A stretch of 64,000 bases of DNA, taken from JADJPO01 sp963724535. GTDB taxonomy: Bacteria > Actinomycetota > Actinomycetes > Actinomycetales > Kineosporiaceae. Made by a program: the position numbers and the translations under genes. Location of the stretch: assembly GCA_963724535.1 (NCBI GenBank), contig CAVRVD010000007.1, forward strand, positions 39,573 to 103,572, given 5' to 3'. Position 1 is the first letter of the stretch; every line of letters begins with the position of its first letter. The notes under the pieces were generated by a model, which was not told where the DNA came from, searched no databases, and worked only from the letters and a program-made list of their open reading frames with translations. Below are positions 51,092 to 59,521 of this stretch, in pieces.

Positions 51092-52270
51092 TCAGTCGTA
51101 CCAGGGGTCCAGGCCGTGCAGCGGGAACACGGCCCGCCGGGTGTTCATCACCACTCGGTCCACGGCGTCGGAGGTGTCCTGGCCGGCCGACCACGGCGCG
51201 TAGTCGCCATGCCGGCCGTCGGTCATTCGCTGCGGCGCCTGTCGTCCGTAACGGGCCAGGACGTACTCCCGCCAGGTCTGCGGCACATCGGCGGTGGGCG
51301 GGATCGGCCGGTGTGCGGCGATGGCGACCAGATGGGTCCAGGCCCGCGGGACGACGTCCACGACCGCGTACCCGCCGCCGCCGACCGCCAGCCAGCGTCC
51401 GTCGGTCACCTCATGGGCCAGGTCGTGCAGCGCCTCGTAGGAGACGCGCTGGCAGTCCAGGGACAGCGCCATGTGGGCCAGCGGGTCCAGGGCGTGGGAG
51501 TCGCAGCCGTGCTGGGTGACCAGGAACTGCGGGCGGAAGGACCGCAGGAGCGGCGGCACCACGGCATGGAAGGCCCGCAGCCAGGCGGCGTCCGACGTGC
51601 CCGGCGGGAAGGGGATGTTCACCGACTCGCCCTGCGCGCGCGAGCCGCCGATCTCGTGCGAGAAGCCGGTCCCCGGGAAGAGCACCTGACCGGTCTCGTG
51701 CAGCGAGATGGTCAGCACCCTGGGGTCGTCCCAGAAGATCCGCTCCACCCCGTCGCCGTGGTGGACGTCGACGTCGACGTAGGCGACCCGTTCGGCGCCG
51801 GCCGCCAGCAGGGCCTCGATCGCGATGGCCACGTCGTTGTAGATGCAGAACCCGCTGGCGGCGTCGGGCATCGCATGGTGCAGACCGCCGGCGAAGTTCA
51901 CCCCGTGCTCGACCTGGCCGGACCACACCGCCAGGGCCGCATCCCGGGACCCGGCGGCGATCGTGGCGCTCACCTCGTGCATGTCGGGGAAGACCGGTAC
52001 GTCGCCGGTGCCGAGCCCGCGCAGCAGGTCCAGGGTCGGTGGGACAGTGGAGGCCGCCCGGACGGCGTCGAGGTACTCGGGGGTGTGCACAGTGAGCAGT
52101 ACCTCGTCCGGTGCCGGGTCCGGAGCGACCACCTGGACGCCGTCGTCCAGCAGACCGAAGGCGTCGATGAGTCGGCGGGTCAGGTCGAGCCGGACCGGCG
52201 ACATCGGGTGCTGCGGCCCGAAGTCGTACCGGGTGAAGGAGTCGCTCCACTCCAGGCGCAGGGCATCCAC
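51092..52270 (-). CDS. acuC: AcuC-type deacetylase (histone deacetylase superfamily)
   Basis: 392 residues from GTG 52270. Zinc-dependent deacetylase signatures: GGLHHAMPDAASGFCIYND (catalytic His pair region), AYVDVDVHHGDGVERIF (Asp-X-His metal ligands), and QHGCDSHALDPLAHM (metal Asp). It most likely deacetylates proteins such as acetyl-CoA synthetase, the known role of Bacillus AcuC; the actual substrate is unknown here. TACGGT (52277-52282, minus strand) lies exactly 6 bases before the start, so it appears leaderless. Confidence 0.92.
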   Translation of the reverse strand: MDALRLEWSDSFTRYDFGPQHPMSPVRLDLTRRLIDAFGLLDDGVQVVAPDPAPDEVLLTVHTPEYLDAVRAASTVPPTLDLLRGLGTGDVPVFPDMHEVSATIAAGSRDAALAVWSGQVEHGVNFAGGLHHAMPDAASGFCIYNDVAIAIEALLAAGAERVAYVDVDVHHGDGVERIFWDDPRVLTISLHETGQVLFPGTGFSHEIGGSRAQGESVNIPFPPGTSDAAWLRAFHAVVPPLLRSFRPQFLVTQHGCDSHALDPLAHMALSLDCQRVSYEALHDLAHEVTDGRWLAVGGGGYAVVDVVPRAWTHLVAIAAHRPIPPTADVPQTWREYVLARYGRQAPQRMTDGRHGDYAPWSAGQDTSDAVDRVVMNTRRAVFPLHGLDPWYD

Positions 52271-52331
52271 CCGGCTACCGTACTGGCGACGGCGCTGAGC
52301 AGGAACGGCCGGGGGGCCGGGCACGATGCAG

Positions 52332-52346
52332 CACTGCCGGGCAGTG
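52332..52346. promoter_or_regulatory. 15-bp palindrome between acuC and trkA
   Basis: CACTGCC-G-GGCAGTG is a perfect 7-base inverted repeat in the 117-base divergent region; after one mismatch, GCA/TGC extends it. It is a candidate operator for either gene, or a chance palindrome. Confidence 0.3.
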
Positions 52347-52387
52347 GTGCCGGGCCCGGACCGACGAGCACCCAGAGAGGCGAGACC

Positions 52388-53059
52388 GTGGTGGGACGCA
52401 ACGACCAGGACCAGGATGCGGTCCTGGTCTGCGGCTTGGGCCGGTTCGGCTCGGCCACCGCCGATGGGCTGGGCCGGCTCGGACACGATGTGTTGGCCGT
52501 CGACCGCGACCCACGGATCGTGGCCGACTGGGCCGGGCGGTTGCCGCACGTCGTGGAGGCGGACAGCACCTCGGCCGAGGCGATGGAGCAGCTCGGGGTG
52601 GGCGAGTTCGGGGTCGCGGTGGTGGCCATCGGCACCTCGGTGGAGTCCAGCGTGCTGACCGTGGCGACCCTGGTCGACCTCGGGGTCAAGCAGATCTGGG
52701 CCAAGGCGTTGAGCGAGCCGCACGGGCGGATCCTGGACCGGCTCGGGGTGCACCACGTGGTGTTCCCGGAGAACGACGCCGGGGAGCGGGTGGCCCACCT
52801 GGTCACCGGGCGGCTGATGGACTACATCGAGTTCGACGACGGGTTCGCGATCGCGAAGATGCTGCCGCCCAAGGAGACCCAGGGCTTCACGCTGGCCGAG
52901 TCGAAGGTCCGCGAGAAGTACGGGATCACGGTGGTCGGGATCAAGTCACCCGGGAAGGACTTCACCTATGCGCTGCCGGAAACCCGGGTGTCCGGCTACG
53001 ACGTCATGATCGTCAGCGGCCGCTCGGAGCTGATCGAGAGGTTCGCCGCGCGCCCGTGA
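52388..53059 (+). CDS. trkA: TrkA-type potassium uptake regulatory subunit
   Basis: Cytosolic RCK protein gating the K+ channel encoded next to it; 223 residues. The N-terminal Rossmann domain begins VLVCGLGRFGSATADGLGRL with AVDRDP as the acidic nucleotide-binding end; the TrkA_C domain covers about residues 140-218. GTG 52388 or the next GTG (52391) follows a GAGAGG site. It overlaps trkH by 4 bases (GTGA). It could equally be called KtrA/KtrC. Confidence 0.92.
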   Translation: MVGRNDQDQDAVLVCGLGRFGSATADGLGRLGHDVLAVDRDPRIVADWAGRLPHVVEADSTSAEAMEQLGVGEFGVAVVAIGTSVESSVLTVATLVDLGVKQIWAKALSEPHGRILDRLGVHHVVFPENDAGERVAHLVTGRLMDYIEFDDGFAIAKMLPPKETQGFTLAESKVREKYGITVVGIKSPGKDFTYALPETRVSGYDVMIVSGRSELIERFAARP

Positions 53060-54444
53060 ACCCTCGGACCGGCCCACCCCCGACCTCGCTGCTGCGCCGG
53101 CCGGCGTGGGAACGCGGCCGATACGGCTGGCAGCACCCGTCCCGGTGGATCCTGATCGGCATCACCGGGCTCGCCCTGATCGGCACGATGGCGCTGATGC
53201 TGCCGCTGTCCCGGGCCGAACCCGGCGGCGCCCCGTGGAACGTGGCCCTGTTCACCGCCACCTCGGCGACCACCGTGACCGGCCTGACCGTCGTCGATAC
53301 CGGCAGCTACTGGTCGCCGTTCGGGCAGGTGGTCATCCTCGCCCTGATGCAGGTCGGTGGGCTCGGCGTGATGACCGCGGCCTCGCTGCTCGGCCTGGTC
53401 GTGGCCGGTCGGCTGGGTCTGCGCACCCGGCTGCTCGCCCAGTCCGAGCGGGAGACCGTCGACCTCGGCACGGTGCGGCGCGTGGTCTGGGGCTCGGCCC
53501 TGCTGGTGCTGGCGGTCGAGGTGGTGCTGTTCGTCATCCTGACCCTGCGGCTGTGGCTGGCCTACGACTACTCGCTGGGCCAAGCCGTGTGGTCGGGGCT
53601 GTTCCATGCCGTGTCGGCGTTCAACAACGGCGGGTTCGGGCTGCTGGAGGACAGCCTGGCGACCTTCGCGAGGGACGCCGTCGTGCTGGGTGGGATCGGG
53701 ATCGCCGCCTACATCGGCGGCCTGGGCTACCCGGTGCTGGCCGAGGTGATCCGGGTGCGACCGACCCGGCGGTGGTCGGTGCACACGGTGCTGACCCTGC
53801 GGGTGAGTCTGCTGCTGCTGGTGGTGACCGCCGTGGTGATCACGATCGGTGAGTGGCACAACCCGCAGACCCTGGGTCCGATGGAGCGTTCCGGCAAGCT
53901 GATCTCGGGCGCGTTCGCCGCGGTGATGCCGCGCTCGATCGGGTTCACCACGTTCGACATCTCCCGGATGGATGACTCCAGCCTGCTGTTCACCGACCTG
54001 ATGATGCTGATCGGCAACGGGTCGGGCAGCACCGCGGGTGGGATCAAGGTGACCACGCTGGCCATCCTGGTGCTCGCGGTGGTGGCCGAGGTGCGCGGTC
54101 ACACCGACGTCAACGTCCACCAGCGGCGGCTGGCCGACGGCGTCGTCCGCCAGGCGATCGCCGTGGCGGCCTTCAGCCTGACCCTCGTCTTCGCCTCCAC
54201 CCTGGCGATGCTGGAGCTGACCGACGAGCGACTCGACGACGTCCTGTTCGAGGTGATCTCGGCCTTCGCCACCTGTGGTCTGTCGGTCGGGGTGAGCGGT
54301 CGGCTGGACACACCGGCACAGGTGCTGTTCGTCGCCCTGATGCTGATCGGCCGGGTCGGTCCGATCACCTTCGCCACGGCACTGGCACTGCGCCAGACCC
54401 GCCAGGCCTATCGCAACCCGGCCGCCCGACCGATCGTCGGCTGA
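53056..54444 (+). CDS. trkH: TrkH/KtrB-type potassium transporter membrane subunit
   Basis: 462 residues with about ten membrane helices in four channel-like repeats. Selectivity-filter regions are ATTVTGLTVVD, SAFNNGGFGLL, PRSIGFTTFDI and ATCGLSVGVSG, each with the conserved glycine. A basic N-terminus precedes the first helix. It starts at GTG 53056 inside the trkA stop, showing coupled translation. K+ uptake is driven by membrane potential or Na+ in this family. Confidence 0.94.
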   Translation: MNPRTGPPPTSLLRRPAWERGRYGWQHPSRWILIGITGLALIGTMALMLPLSRAEPGGAPWNVALFTATSATTVTGLTVVDTGSYWSPFGQVVILALMQVGGLGVMTAASLLGLVVAGRLGLRTRLLAQSERETVDLGTVRRVVWGSALLVLAVEVVLFVILTLRLWLAYDYSLGQAVWSGLFHAVSAFNNGGFGLLEDSLATFARDAVVLGGIGIAAYIGGLGYPVLAEVIRVRPTRRWSVHTVLTLRVSLLLLVVTAVVITIGEWHNPQTLGPMERSGKLISGAFAAVMPRSIGFTTFDISRMDDSSLLFTDLMMLIGNGSGSTAGGIKVTTLAILVLAVVAEVRGHTDVNVHQRRLADGVVRQAIAVAAFSLTLVFASTLAMLELTDERLDDVLFEVISAFATCGLSVGVSGRLDTPAQVLFVALMLIGRVGPITFATALALRQTRQAYRNPAARPIVG

Positions 54445-54488
54445 TGCGCCCGTGCGCGATCATGCCCATGCGGAGCGGGCGCCGGCCC

Positions 54489-55037
54489 TCAGGCCGGACG
54501 GTAGGTGAGGATCACGCAGCCCGTGGTCAGCGGGCGCGCCTCGACCAGCGTCATTCGCATCGGCTCCGGCCGGGACTTGAACAGCGGCACCCCGGCCCCC
54601 AGCACGACCGGGGCCACACCGAGCCGGTACTCGTCGATCATGCCGTGGTGCATCAGCGCCGCCGACAGCTCGGCGCTCCCGAAGATCAGGATGTCCTTGC
54701 CGGGCTGGTCCTTGAGCCAGGCGACCTCGACCTGCGGGGGCTGCGTGGCCAGCACGCTGTTCTCCCAGGTCACCCCGCGCAGCGTCCGCGAGAACACCAT
54801 CTTGCGCACACCGTTCATGAAGTCGGCGATCTCGCCCTCGGCACCGGCCCAGTACGAGGCCATGCCCTCGTAGGTCTTGCGGCCGAACAGGACCATGTCG
54901 GCCGAGCGGGCCTGCTCGGCCGAGAACTGCTCGAGCTCGTCGCCCCAGACGTCGGAGTGCCAGGACAGGTCCCACCCGGCGGTCCCGGAGAAGAAGCCGT
55001 CCAGGCTGACCAGGTTCCACATGACGATCCTGCGCAT
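54489..55037 (-). CDS. dihydrofolate-reductase-like (RibD C-terminal family) protein
   Basis: 182 residues with an NADPH-binding DHFR/RibD-C fold: IVMWNLVSLDGFFSG, ADMVLFGRKTYEGMASYW, and ILIFGSAELSAALMHHGMID with the glycine turn. The true substrate is unknown; such proteins are usually not folate reductases. It starts 26 bases after proC on the same strand, which suggests one transcript with the proline genes, although no functional link is evident. Confidence 0.87.
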   Translation of the reverse strand: MRRIVMWNLVSLDGFFSGTAGWDLSWHSDVWGDELEQFSAEQARSADMVLFGRKTYEGMASYWAGAEGEIADFMNGVRKMVFSRTLRGVTWENSVLATQPPQVEVAWLKDQPGKDILIFGSAELSAALMHHGMIDEYRLGVAPVVLGAGVPLFKSRPEPMRMTLVEARPLTTGCVILTYRPA

Positions 55038-55063
55038 CGCTGGCTCCCCGTGGTGGACGACGG

Positions 55064-55945
55064 TCAGGCGTTGCCGGAGGACAGCTCGCGGGAGCGGTCC
55101 CGGGCCGCCTCCATCGCGGTCAGGAAGGCCGCGCGTACCTTGTGGTCCTCCAGCTGGCGCAGGGCGGCGACCGACGTGCCGGCCGGGCTGGAGACCTGCT
55201 CACGGAGCACGGTCGGGTGCTGGCCGGTCTCCTTGAGCATGGTCGCCGCCCCGTAGAGGGTCTGGACGACGAGCTCGGTGGCGATGTCCCGGGGAAGCCC
55301 GAGCAGCACCCCCGCCTCGATCATCGCCTCGACCACGTAGAAGATGTACGCCGGGCCGGACCCGCTGATCGCGGTCACGGCGTCCTGGTGGTACTCGGGC
55401 ACCTGCACCACCTTTCCGGTCGCCTCCAGCAAAGCCCGGGCCCGCTCCAGATGCGCTGCGTCACAGTGCTTGCCGGGTGAGATGGCCGCCATCCCCTGGT
55501 CCACCAGGGCCGGGGTGTTCGGCATCACCCGGACCACCGCCACCTCGCCGGGCAGCCGCTCCTCGACGAAGCCGGTGGTGATGCCTGCGGCCATGCTCAC
55601 CACGAGCGCGTCGGGCCGGATCGCCGGAGCGATCTCGGTCAACAGCGCCGCCATGTCCTGCGGCTTGACCACCAGGACGATGGTGTCGGCCTTGGCCGTG
55701 GCCTCGGCGTTGTCCAGGACGGCGACTCCGTAGGTCTCGGCCAGCTCGGCGGCCCGCTCGGGGCGGCGCTCGGTGGCCACCACGTCGTCCGCCGTCCACC
55801 CCGCTCGAAGCAGCCCGGACAGCAGGGTCTCCCCCATCACCCCGGCGCCGAGGATCGCGATCTGATAGCCCATACCCAGCTCAGTCCCGTCCGTCGTCGC
55901 AATCGTGTCGGTCGTCGTGCGGTCGGCCCGGTCCCCGACCGGCAT
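55064..55945 (-). CDS. proC: pyrroline-5-carboxylate reductase
   Basis: Last step of proline synthesis, NAD(P)H-dependent. The Rossmann start is IAILGAGVMGETLLSGLL, with VLVVKPQDM and the C-terminal signature EQVSSPAGTSVAALRQLE. I give ATG 55945 (293 residues) because it forms TGATG with the upstream proline dehydrogenase stop, the coupling used throughout this window. ATG 55873 would give 269 residues, the usual family size, and is a fair alternative. It is coupled to the catabolic enzyme for the same amino acid. Confidence 0.92.
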   Translation of the reverse strand: MPVGDRADRTTTDTIATTDGTELGMGYQIAILGAGVMGETLLSGLLRAGWTADDVVATERRPERAAELAETYGVAVLDNAEATAKADTIVLVVKPQDMAALLTEIAPAIRPDALVVSMAAGITTGFVEERLPGEVAVVRVMPNTPALVDQGMAAISPGKHCDAAHLERARALLEATGKVVQVPEYHQDAVTAISGSGPAYIFYVVEAMIEAGVLLGLPRDIATELVVQTLYGAATMLKETGQHPTVLREQVSSPAGTSVAALRQLEDHKVRAAFLTAMEAARDRSRELSSGNA

Positions 55946-56886
55946 CAGCTCTTCGTCAACAGCGACCGCAGGAAGAACGTCACGTTCGCCGGACGCTCCG
56001 CGAGCCGGCGCATGAAGTAGCCGTACCAGTCCGCGCCGTACGGCACGTACACCCGCACGGTCTCCCCCTCCCCGGCGAGTCGGGTCTGCTCATCGGGTCG
56101 AATCCCGTAGAGCATCTGGAACTCGTACGTGCCCTGGGCACGCTTGTGCTGGACGGCGAGCGCGTTGCCGATATCGATCAGCCGAGGGTCGTGGGTTGCC
56201 AGCATCGGGTAGCCCTGGCCGGCCATCAGGGCGCGGGCACAGCGCACGTAGGCCAGGTCGACGTCGTGCCTGCTGGAGTAGGCCACCGACTCAGGCTCGC
56301 GGTAGGCGCCCTTGCACAGCCGCACCCGCGATCCCTCACCGGCCAGGTCGCGGCAGTCGCCCTCGGTGCGATACAGGTAGGCCTGCAGGACGGCGCCGAC
56401 CCATGGGTAGTCCTCGCGCAGGTCGCGCAGCACCTCGAGGGTGTCGTCGGTGGTGGTGTGGTCCTCCATGTCGAGGGTCACCGTGGTGCCGACGGTGGCG
56501 GCGGTGGCGCAGATCTCGTGGGCGTGCTCGAGGGCGATCCGATTGCCGTCCGGTTCGAGGGACTGGCCGATCGCGGACAGCTTCACCGAGACCTCACACC
56601 GCCCCGACTCGGTCAGACCGGCGTCGCCCATCGCCGTCAGCACGCTGCGGTAGCCGTCCCGGACGGCCCGTGCCTGGCCGATGTCGGTGGTGTCCTCGCC
56701 CAGGTGGTCCAGGGTGGCGGTCATCCCCTTGCCGACCAGCTCGGCGCAGGCGGTCACCGCGTCCCGCTCGCTCTCACCGGGCACGTAGCGGCGCACCAGG
56801 GAGCGCGACACCGGCGCGGTCTCGATCGCGTGACGCACCTGACGGCTCTCGGCCGCATGGAGCAGCACCTCGCGTAACGGGTCCAC
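55945..56886 (-). CDS. proline dehydrogenase (monofunctional)
   Basis: FAD enzyme oxidising proline to pyrroline-5-carboxylate, 313 residues. The TIM-barrel motifs VSVKLSAIGQSL, VTLDMEDHTTTDDTL, RVRLCKGAYREPESVAY, EFQMLYGIRPDEQ and RVYVPYGADWYGYFMRRLAERP are typical. GTG 56886 is chosen because AAGGAGG lies 9 bases upstream; GTG 56895 would touch that site. A TAGCCT -10 box at 56936-56931 (minus) and a palindrome at 56915-56926 lie in front of it. No P5C dehydrogenase gene is nearby. Confidence 0.93.
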   Translation of the reverse strand: MDPLREVLLHAAESRQVRHAIETAPVSRSLVRRYVPGESERDAVTACAELVGKGMTATLDHLGEDTTDIGQARAVRDGYRSVLTAMGDAGLTESGRCEVSVKLSAIGQSLEPDGNRIALEHAHEICATAATVGTTVTLDMEDHTTTDDTLEVLRDLREDYPWVGAVLQAYLYRTEGDCRDLAGEGSRVRLCKGAYREPESVAYSSRHDVDLAYVRCARALMAGQGYPMLATHDPRLIDIGNALAVQHKRAQGTYEFQMLYGIRPDEQTRLAGEGETVRVYVPYGADWYGYFMRRLAERPANVTFFLRSLLTKS

Positions 56887-56914
56887 AGCTACCACCCTCC
56901 TTCTCAGTGAGGCT

Positions 56915-56936
56915 GCACATCTGTGCTGAAAGGCTA
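56915..56936 (-). promoter_or_regulatory. proline dehydrogenase promoter and possible operator
   Basis: TAGCCT (56936-56931, minus strand) is a -10 candidate. Just downstream, at the expected start of transcription, stands the palindrome GCACA-GA-TGTGC (56926-56915). A repressor bound there would block initiation. The divergent methyltransferase -10 box is 8 bases to the right. Confidence 0.4.
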
Positions 56937-56943
56937 GAGCACC

Positions 56944-56949
56944 TATCCT
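56944..56949 (+). promoter_or_regulatory. -10 box of the 56956 methyltransferase gene
   Basis: TATCCT is exactly 6 bases before GTG 56956, the leaderless spacing seen repeatedly in this window. Confidence 0.55.
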
Positions 56950-56955
56950 CGGCGC

Positions 56956-57795
56956 GTGAGTGAGCCGACCTCAGGCGCGTCCGCCCCCGGTGGGCATCTG
57001 GTCGCCCTGGCCAAGCGGGGCGCCGAGCACCTGCTGTGGACCCGGGTGGCCGTCCAGCGGCGCCTGGAGGCACATCGCCCGGCGGCACGACGGCTGCCGC
57101 CACCGGTGCCGCCGACCGACCTGCTGCGCTCCGAGCAGGAGTGGCGAGAGGCGGTCGCCACCTGCCGGCGGCTGCGCCTGCCGCTGCACCACGACCGGCC
57201 GAAGAACTGGGACGCCCTGGGCGCGGTGGCCACGGTGCTGGACCGCTGCGGGCGCGCCGCCCGGGTGCTGGACGCCGGCAGCGCCCGCTACTCCCCGGTG
57301 CTGCCCTGGCTGCGCCTGTACGGGCTGGGCGACCTGACCGGGATCAACCTGGAGTTCACCGGTCGGACGACGCACGACGGAGTGGTCTTCGACCACGGCG
57401 ACATCACCCGGACGGCGTACGCCGACGGCCGCTTCGACGCAGTGACCTGCATGAGCGTCATCGAGCACGGCGTGGATGTCGAGGCGTTCCTCGCCGAGTC
57501 CGCCCGGATCCTGAGCCCCGGCGGGGTGCTGGTGGTCTCGACCGACTTCGACGCCGACCCGCCGGACACCTCAGGGATCATCATGTACGGCCAGCCGGTG
57601 CGGATCTTCTCCCCGGCCGCCCTGCGCGACCTGGTGGACGTCGCGGCGACCTGCGGACTGCGGCTGCTGGGCGGGCCGGAGGCGGTCACCGACGCGGCAC
57701 TGGCGCACTCCGAGCGTCCGGTGCACTGGCAGCGGACCGGGCTGGACTACACCTTCGTCCGGCTGGCCTTCGTCCGCGACGGGCACGGTGAATGA
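56956..57795 (+). CDS. class I SAM-dependent methyltransferase
   Basis: 279 residues from GTG 56956. A helical Arg-rich N-terminus (1-70) precedes a Methyltransf_11-like domain: ARVLDAGSARYSPVLPWLRL (altered SAM glycine motif), FDAVTCMSVIEHGVDVEAFL, and LSPGGVLVVSTDFD. The motif I sequence DAGSARYSP lacks the usual GxG, so SAM binding may be atypical. The substrate is unknown. No neighbour suggests a pathway. It ends two bases before a large hairpin. Confidence 0.82.
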   Translation: MSEPTSGASAPGGHLVALAKRGAEHLLWTRVAVQRRLEAHRPAARRLPPPVPPTDLLRSEQEWREAVATCRRLRLPLHHDRPKNWDALGAVATVLDRCGRAARVLDAGSARYSPVLPWLRLYGLGDLTGINLEFTGRTTHDGVVFDHGDITRTAYADGRFDAVTCMSVIEHGVDVEAFLAESARILSPGGVLVVSTDFDADPPDTSGIIMYGQPVRIFSPAALRDLVDVAATCGLRLLGGPEAVTDAALAHSERPVHWQRTGLDYTFVRLAFVRDGHGE

Positions 57796-57796
57796 C

Positions 57797-57841
57797 GAAT
57801 GCGCTGTTCACCCCACGATCTGTGGGGTGAACAGCGCATTC
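57797..57841. terminator. 20-bp perfect hairpin between convergent genes
   Basis: 57797-57816 (GAATGCGCTGTTCACCCCAC) pairs perfectly with 57822-57841 around the loop GATCT. It lies between the methyltransferase stop (57795) and the ABC permease stop (57868), so it can terminate both transcripts. No T-run follows. A perfect 20-bp stem is long for a terminator and may instead be a dispersed palindromic repeat. Confidence 0.7.
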
Positions 57842-57867
57842 GGTGCGCCTGACCCGACTGATGGGTC

Positions 57868-58602
57868 TCAGGGGGTACGCCGGCGAAGGGTGGCCGCCCC
57901 GGCCGCGATGAGCACGACGACGAACGCGAGCACGATCCCGACATCGCCGAGCACCTCGGCCGTGCCGTTCGGGTCGACGGTGATGGTCCGCATCGCGTCC
58001 ACGGCGTAGGACAGCGGCAGCACGTCGGAGATGTACCTCAGCGCCGTCGGCAGCTGATCGCGCGGCACCAACAGCCCGCAGAGCAGGAACTGGGGCAGCA
58101 CGAACGCCGGTACGAACTGCACCGCCTGGAACTCGGTGGCCGCGAACGCCGACAGGAACAGGCCCAGCGCCGTCCCGAGCAGGCAGTCCGCCACCGCGAC
58201 CACCAGGAGCAACGCCGCCGAGCCAGCCACGTTCAGCCCCAGCACGAAGATGGCGAACGAGCCGACGATGAGCGCCTGGACGGCGGCGACCAAGCCGAAC
58301 GCCAGCGCGTAGCCCCCCAGCAGGTCCCCCTTGCCCAGCGGCATCGCCAGCAGCCGCTCCAGGGTGCCCGAGCGCCGCTCCCGCAACGTGGCGATGCTGG
58401 TCACCAGGAACATCACCAGGAAGGGGAACAGCCCGAGCAGCGGAGCCCCGATCCGGTCGAACATCGGGGTGTTGCCGTAGATCCAGGCCAGCAGGCCCAT
58501 CAGCACGCACGGCGCCACGACCAGCAGCGCGAGGGTGCGGTGGTCGCGGCGCAGCTGGTGCAGCACCCGGGCCGCAGTCGCGACGGTCAGCGACGCGCTC
58601 AT
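57868..58602 (-). CDS. ABC-2 type transporter permease
   Basis: 244 residues, six helices: about 24-44, 60-80, 96-120, 128-150, 158-178 and 218-240. The segment ERRSGTLERLLAMPLGKGDLL after helix 2 is the characteristic ABC-2 permease loop. It partners with the ATPase encoded immediately upstream (ATGA overlap). The substrate is unknown; small ABC-2 exporters of this kind often handle drugs or lipids. Confidence 0.92.
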   Translation of the reverse strand: MSASLTVATAARVLHQLRRDHRTLALLVVAPCVLMGLLAWIYGNTPMFDRIGAPLLGLFPFLVMFLVTSIATLRERRSGTLERLLAMPLGKGDLLGGYALAFGLVAAVQALIVGSFAIFVLGLNVAGSAALLLVVAVADCLLGTALGLFLSAFAATEFQAVQFVPAFVLPQFLLCGLLVPRDQLPTALRYISDVLPLSYAVDAMRTITVDPNGTAEVLGDVGIVLAFVVVLIAAGAATLRRRTP

Positions 58603-59357
58603 CGCCCCGGCCCCTCATCTGTCGCCGTGTCGGCCGGTTCGGCGCGATGGTGACCGTGCGCGCGGTCGACGAGTCTCAGGAACGCCTCCTCGACGTCAGG
58701 CGCCCCCGTGGCGGCCAGCACACCCTGGACGGTGTCGTCGGCCAGGATCTCCCCGGCGCGCATCAGCAACAGCCGGTCGCAGCGAACCGCCTCGTCCATC
58801 ACGTGACTCGAGACGAGCAGGGCGGCACCGGCGTCGGCCAGGCGGCGGAAGATCGCCCACAGGTCGCGTCGCAGCACCGGGTCGAGGTCGACGGTGGGCT
58901 CGTCGAGCACCAGCAGCTCCGGGGTGCCGACCAGGGCAGCGGCCAGAGAGACCCGCGAGATCTGCCCGCCCGAGAGGTTGCCTGCGGTCATGTCGGCGTG
59001 GTCGGTCAGGTCGACCTGCTGGAGCACCCGGGCCACCTCACCGTCCAGCCGGGCGCGCGGGACCCCGATCACCGCGGCGAAGTACCGGATGTTCTCGGCG
59101 ATCGACAGGTCGGCGTAGACGCTCGGTTCCTGGGTGACGTAGCCGATCCGATGTCGCAGCGGCGCCGTCCCGGCCTCCTGCCCGAACACCTCCACCCACC
59201 CGCCCTCGATCTGCTGGACGCCGACGATCGAGCGCATCAGGGTGGTCTTGCCGCAGCCGCTCGGGCCGAGAAGCCCGACGATCTGCCCGCGGTCGATCCG
59301 CAGGTCGAGCCCATCGATCACCAGGCGCTTGCCCCGGATGACACGCAGCCTGTCCAC
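58599..59357 (-). CDS. ABC transporter ATP-binding protein
   Basis: 252 residues. Walker A GPSGCGKTTLM, Q-loop GYVTQEPSVYADLS, signature NLSGGQISRVSLA, Walker B ELLVLDEPTVDLDP (Asp-Glu), H-loop LLVSSHVMDEA. It resembles exporter ATPases of the ABC-2 class. The GTG start at 59357 is the only start codon after the upstream stop in this frame, although the first beta strand seems to begin a few residues earlier. The C-terminal 20 residues are His- and acid-rich. Confidence 0.92.
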   Translation of the reverse strand: MDRLRVIRGKRLVIDGLDLRIDRGQIVGLLGPSGCGKTTLMRSIVGVQQIEGGWVEVFGQEAGTAPLRHRIGYVTQEPSVYADLSIAENIRYFAAVIGVPRARLDGEVARVLQQVDLTDHADMTAGNLSGGQISRVSLAAALVGTPELLVLDEPTVDLDPVLRRDLWAIFRRLADAGAALLVSSHVMDEAVRCDRLLLMRAGEILADDTVQGVLAATGAPDVEEAFLRLVDRAHGHHRAEPADTATDEGPGR

Positions 59358-59422
59358 ATGGATGGCGGGGGGGTCGGCGGGGATGGGTGCGCCGAACGCC
59401 GGTGGTCATTCGTCATGCGACG

Positions 59423-59451
59423 AAAATAGACCCGGTCTGGCGACTGTTCAA
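59423..59451 (-). promoter_or_regulatory. sigma-70-like promoter of the ABC exporter operon
   Basis: On the minus strand TTGAAC (59451-59446), a spacer of exactly 17 bases and TATTTT (59428-59423). This is the most canonical bipartite promoter in the window, in its most AT-rich patch. Initiation near 59416 would leave a leader of about 59 bases before GTG 59357. Confidence 0.6.
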
Positions 59452-59521
59452 TGCGCGTCGGGGATTGAGCGTCCGGATGCCCGCCGGAGTAGACCGGAGT
59501 AGAGATCTGGGCGGCCCTGGC

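Noticed and set aside
59405..59414. CATTCGTCAT near the ABC promoter matches part of the 57797 hairpin region
   Set aside because: Only ten bases are shared and the palindrome is not repeated; chance is sufficient.
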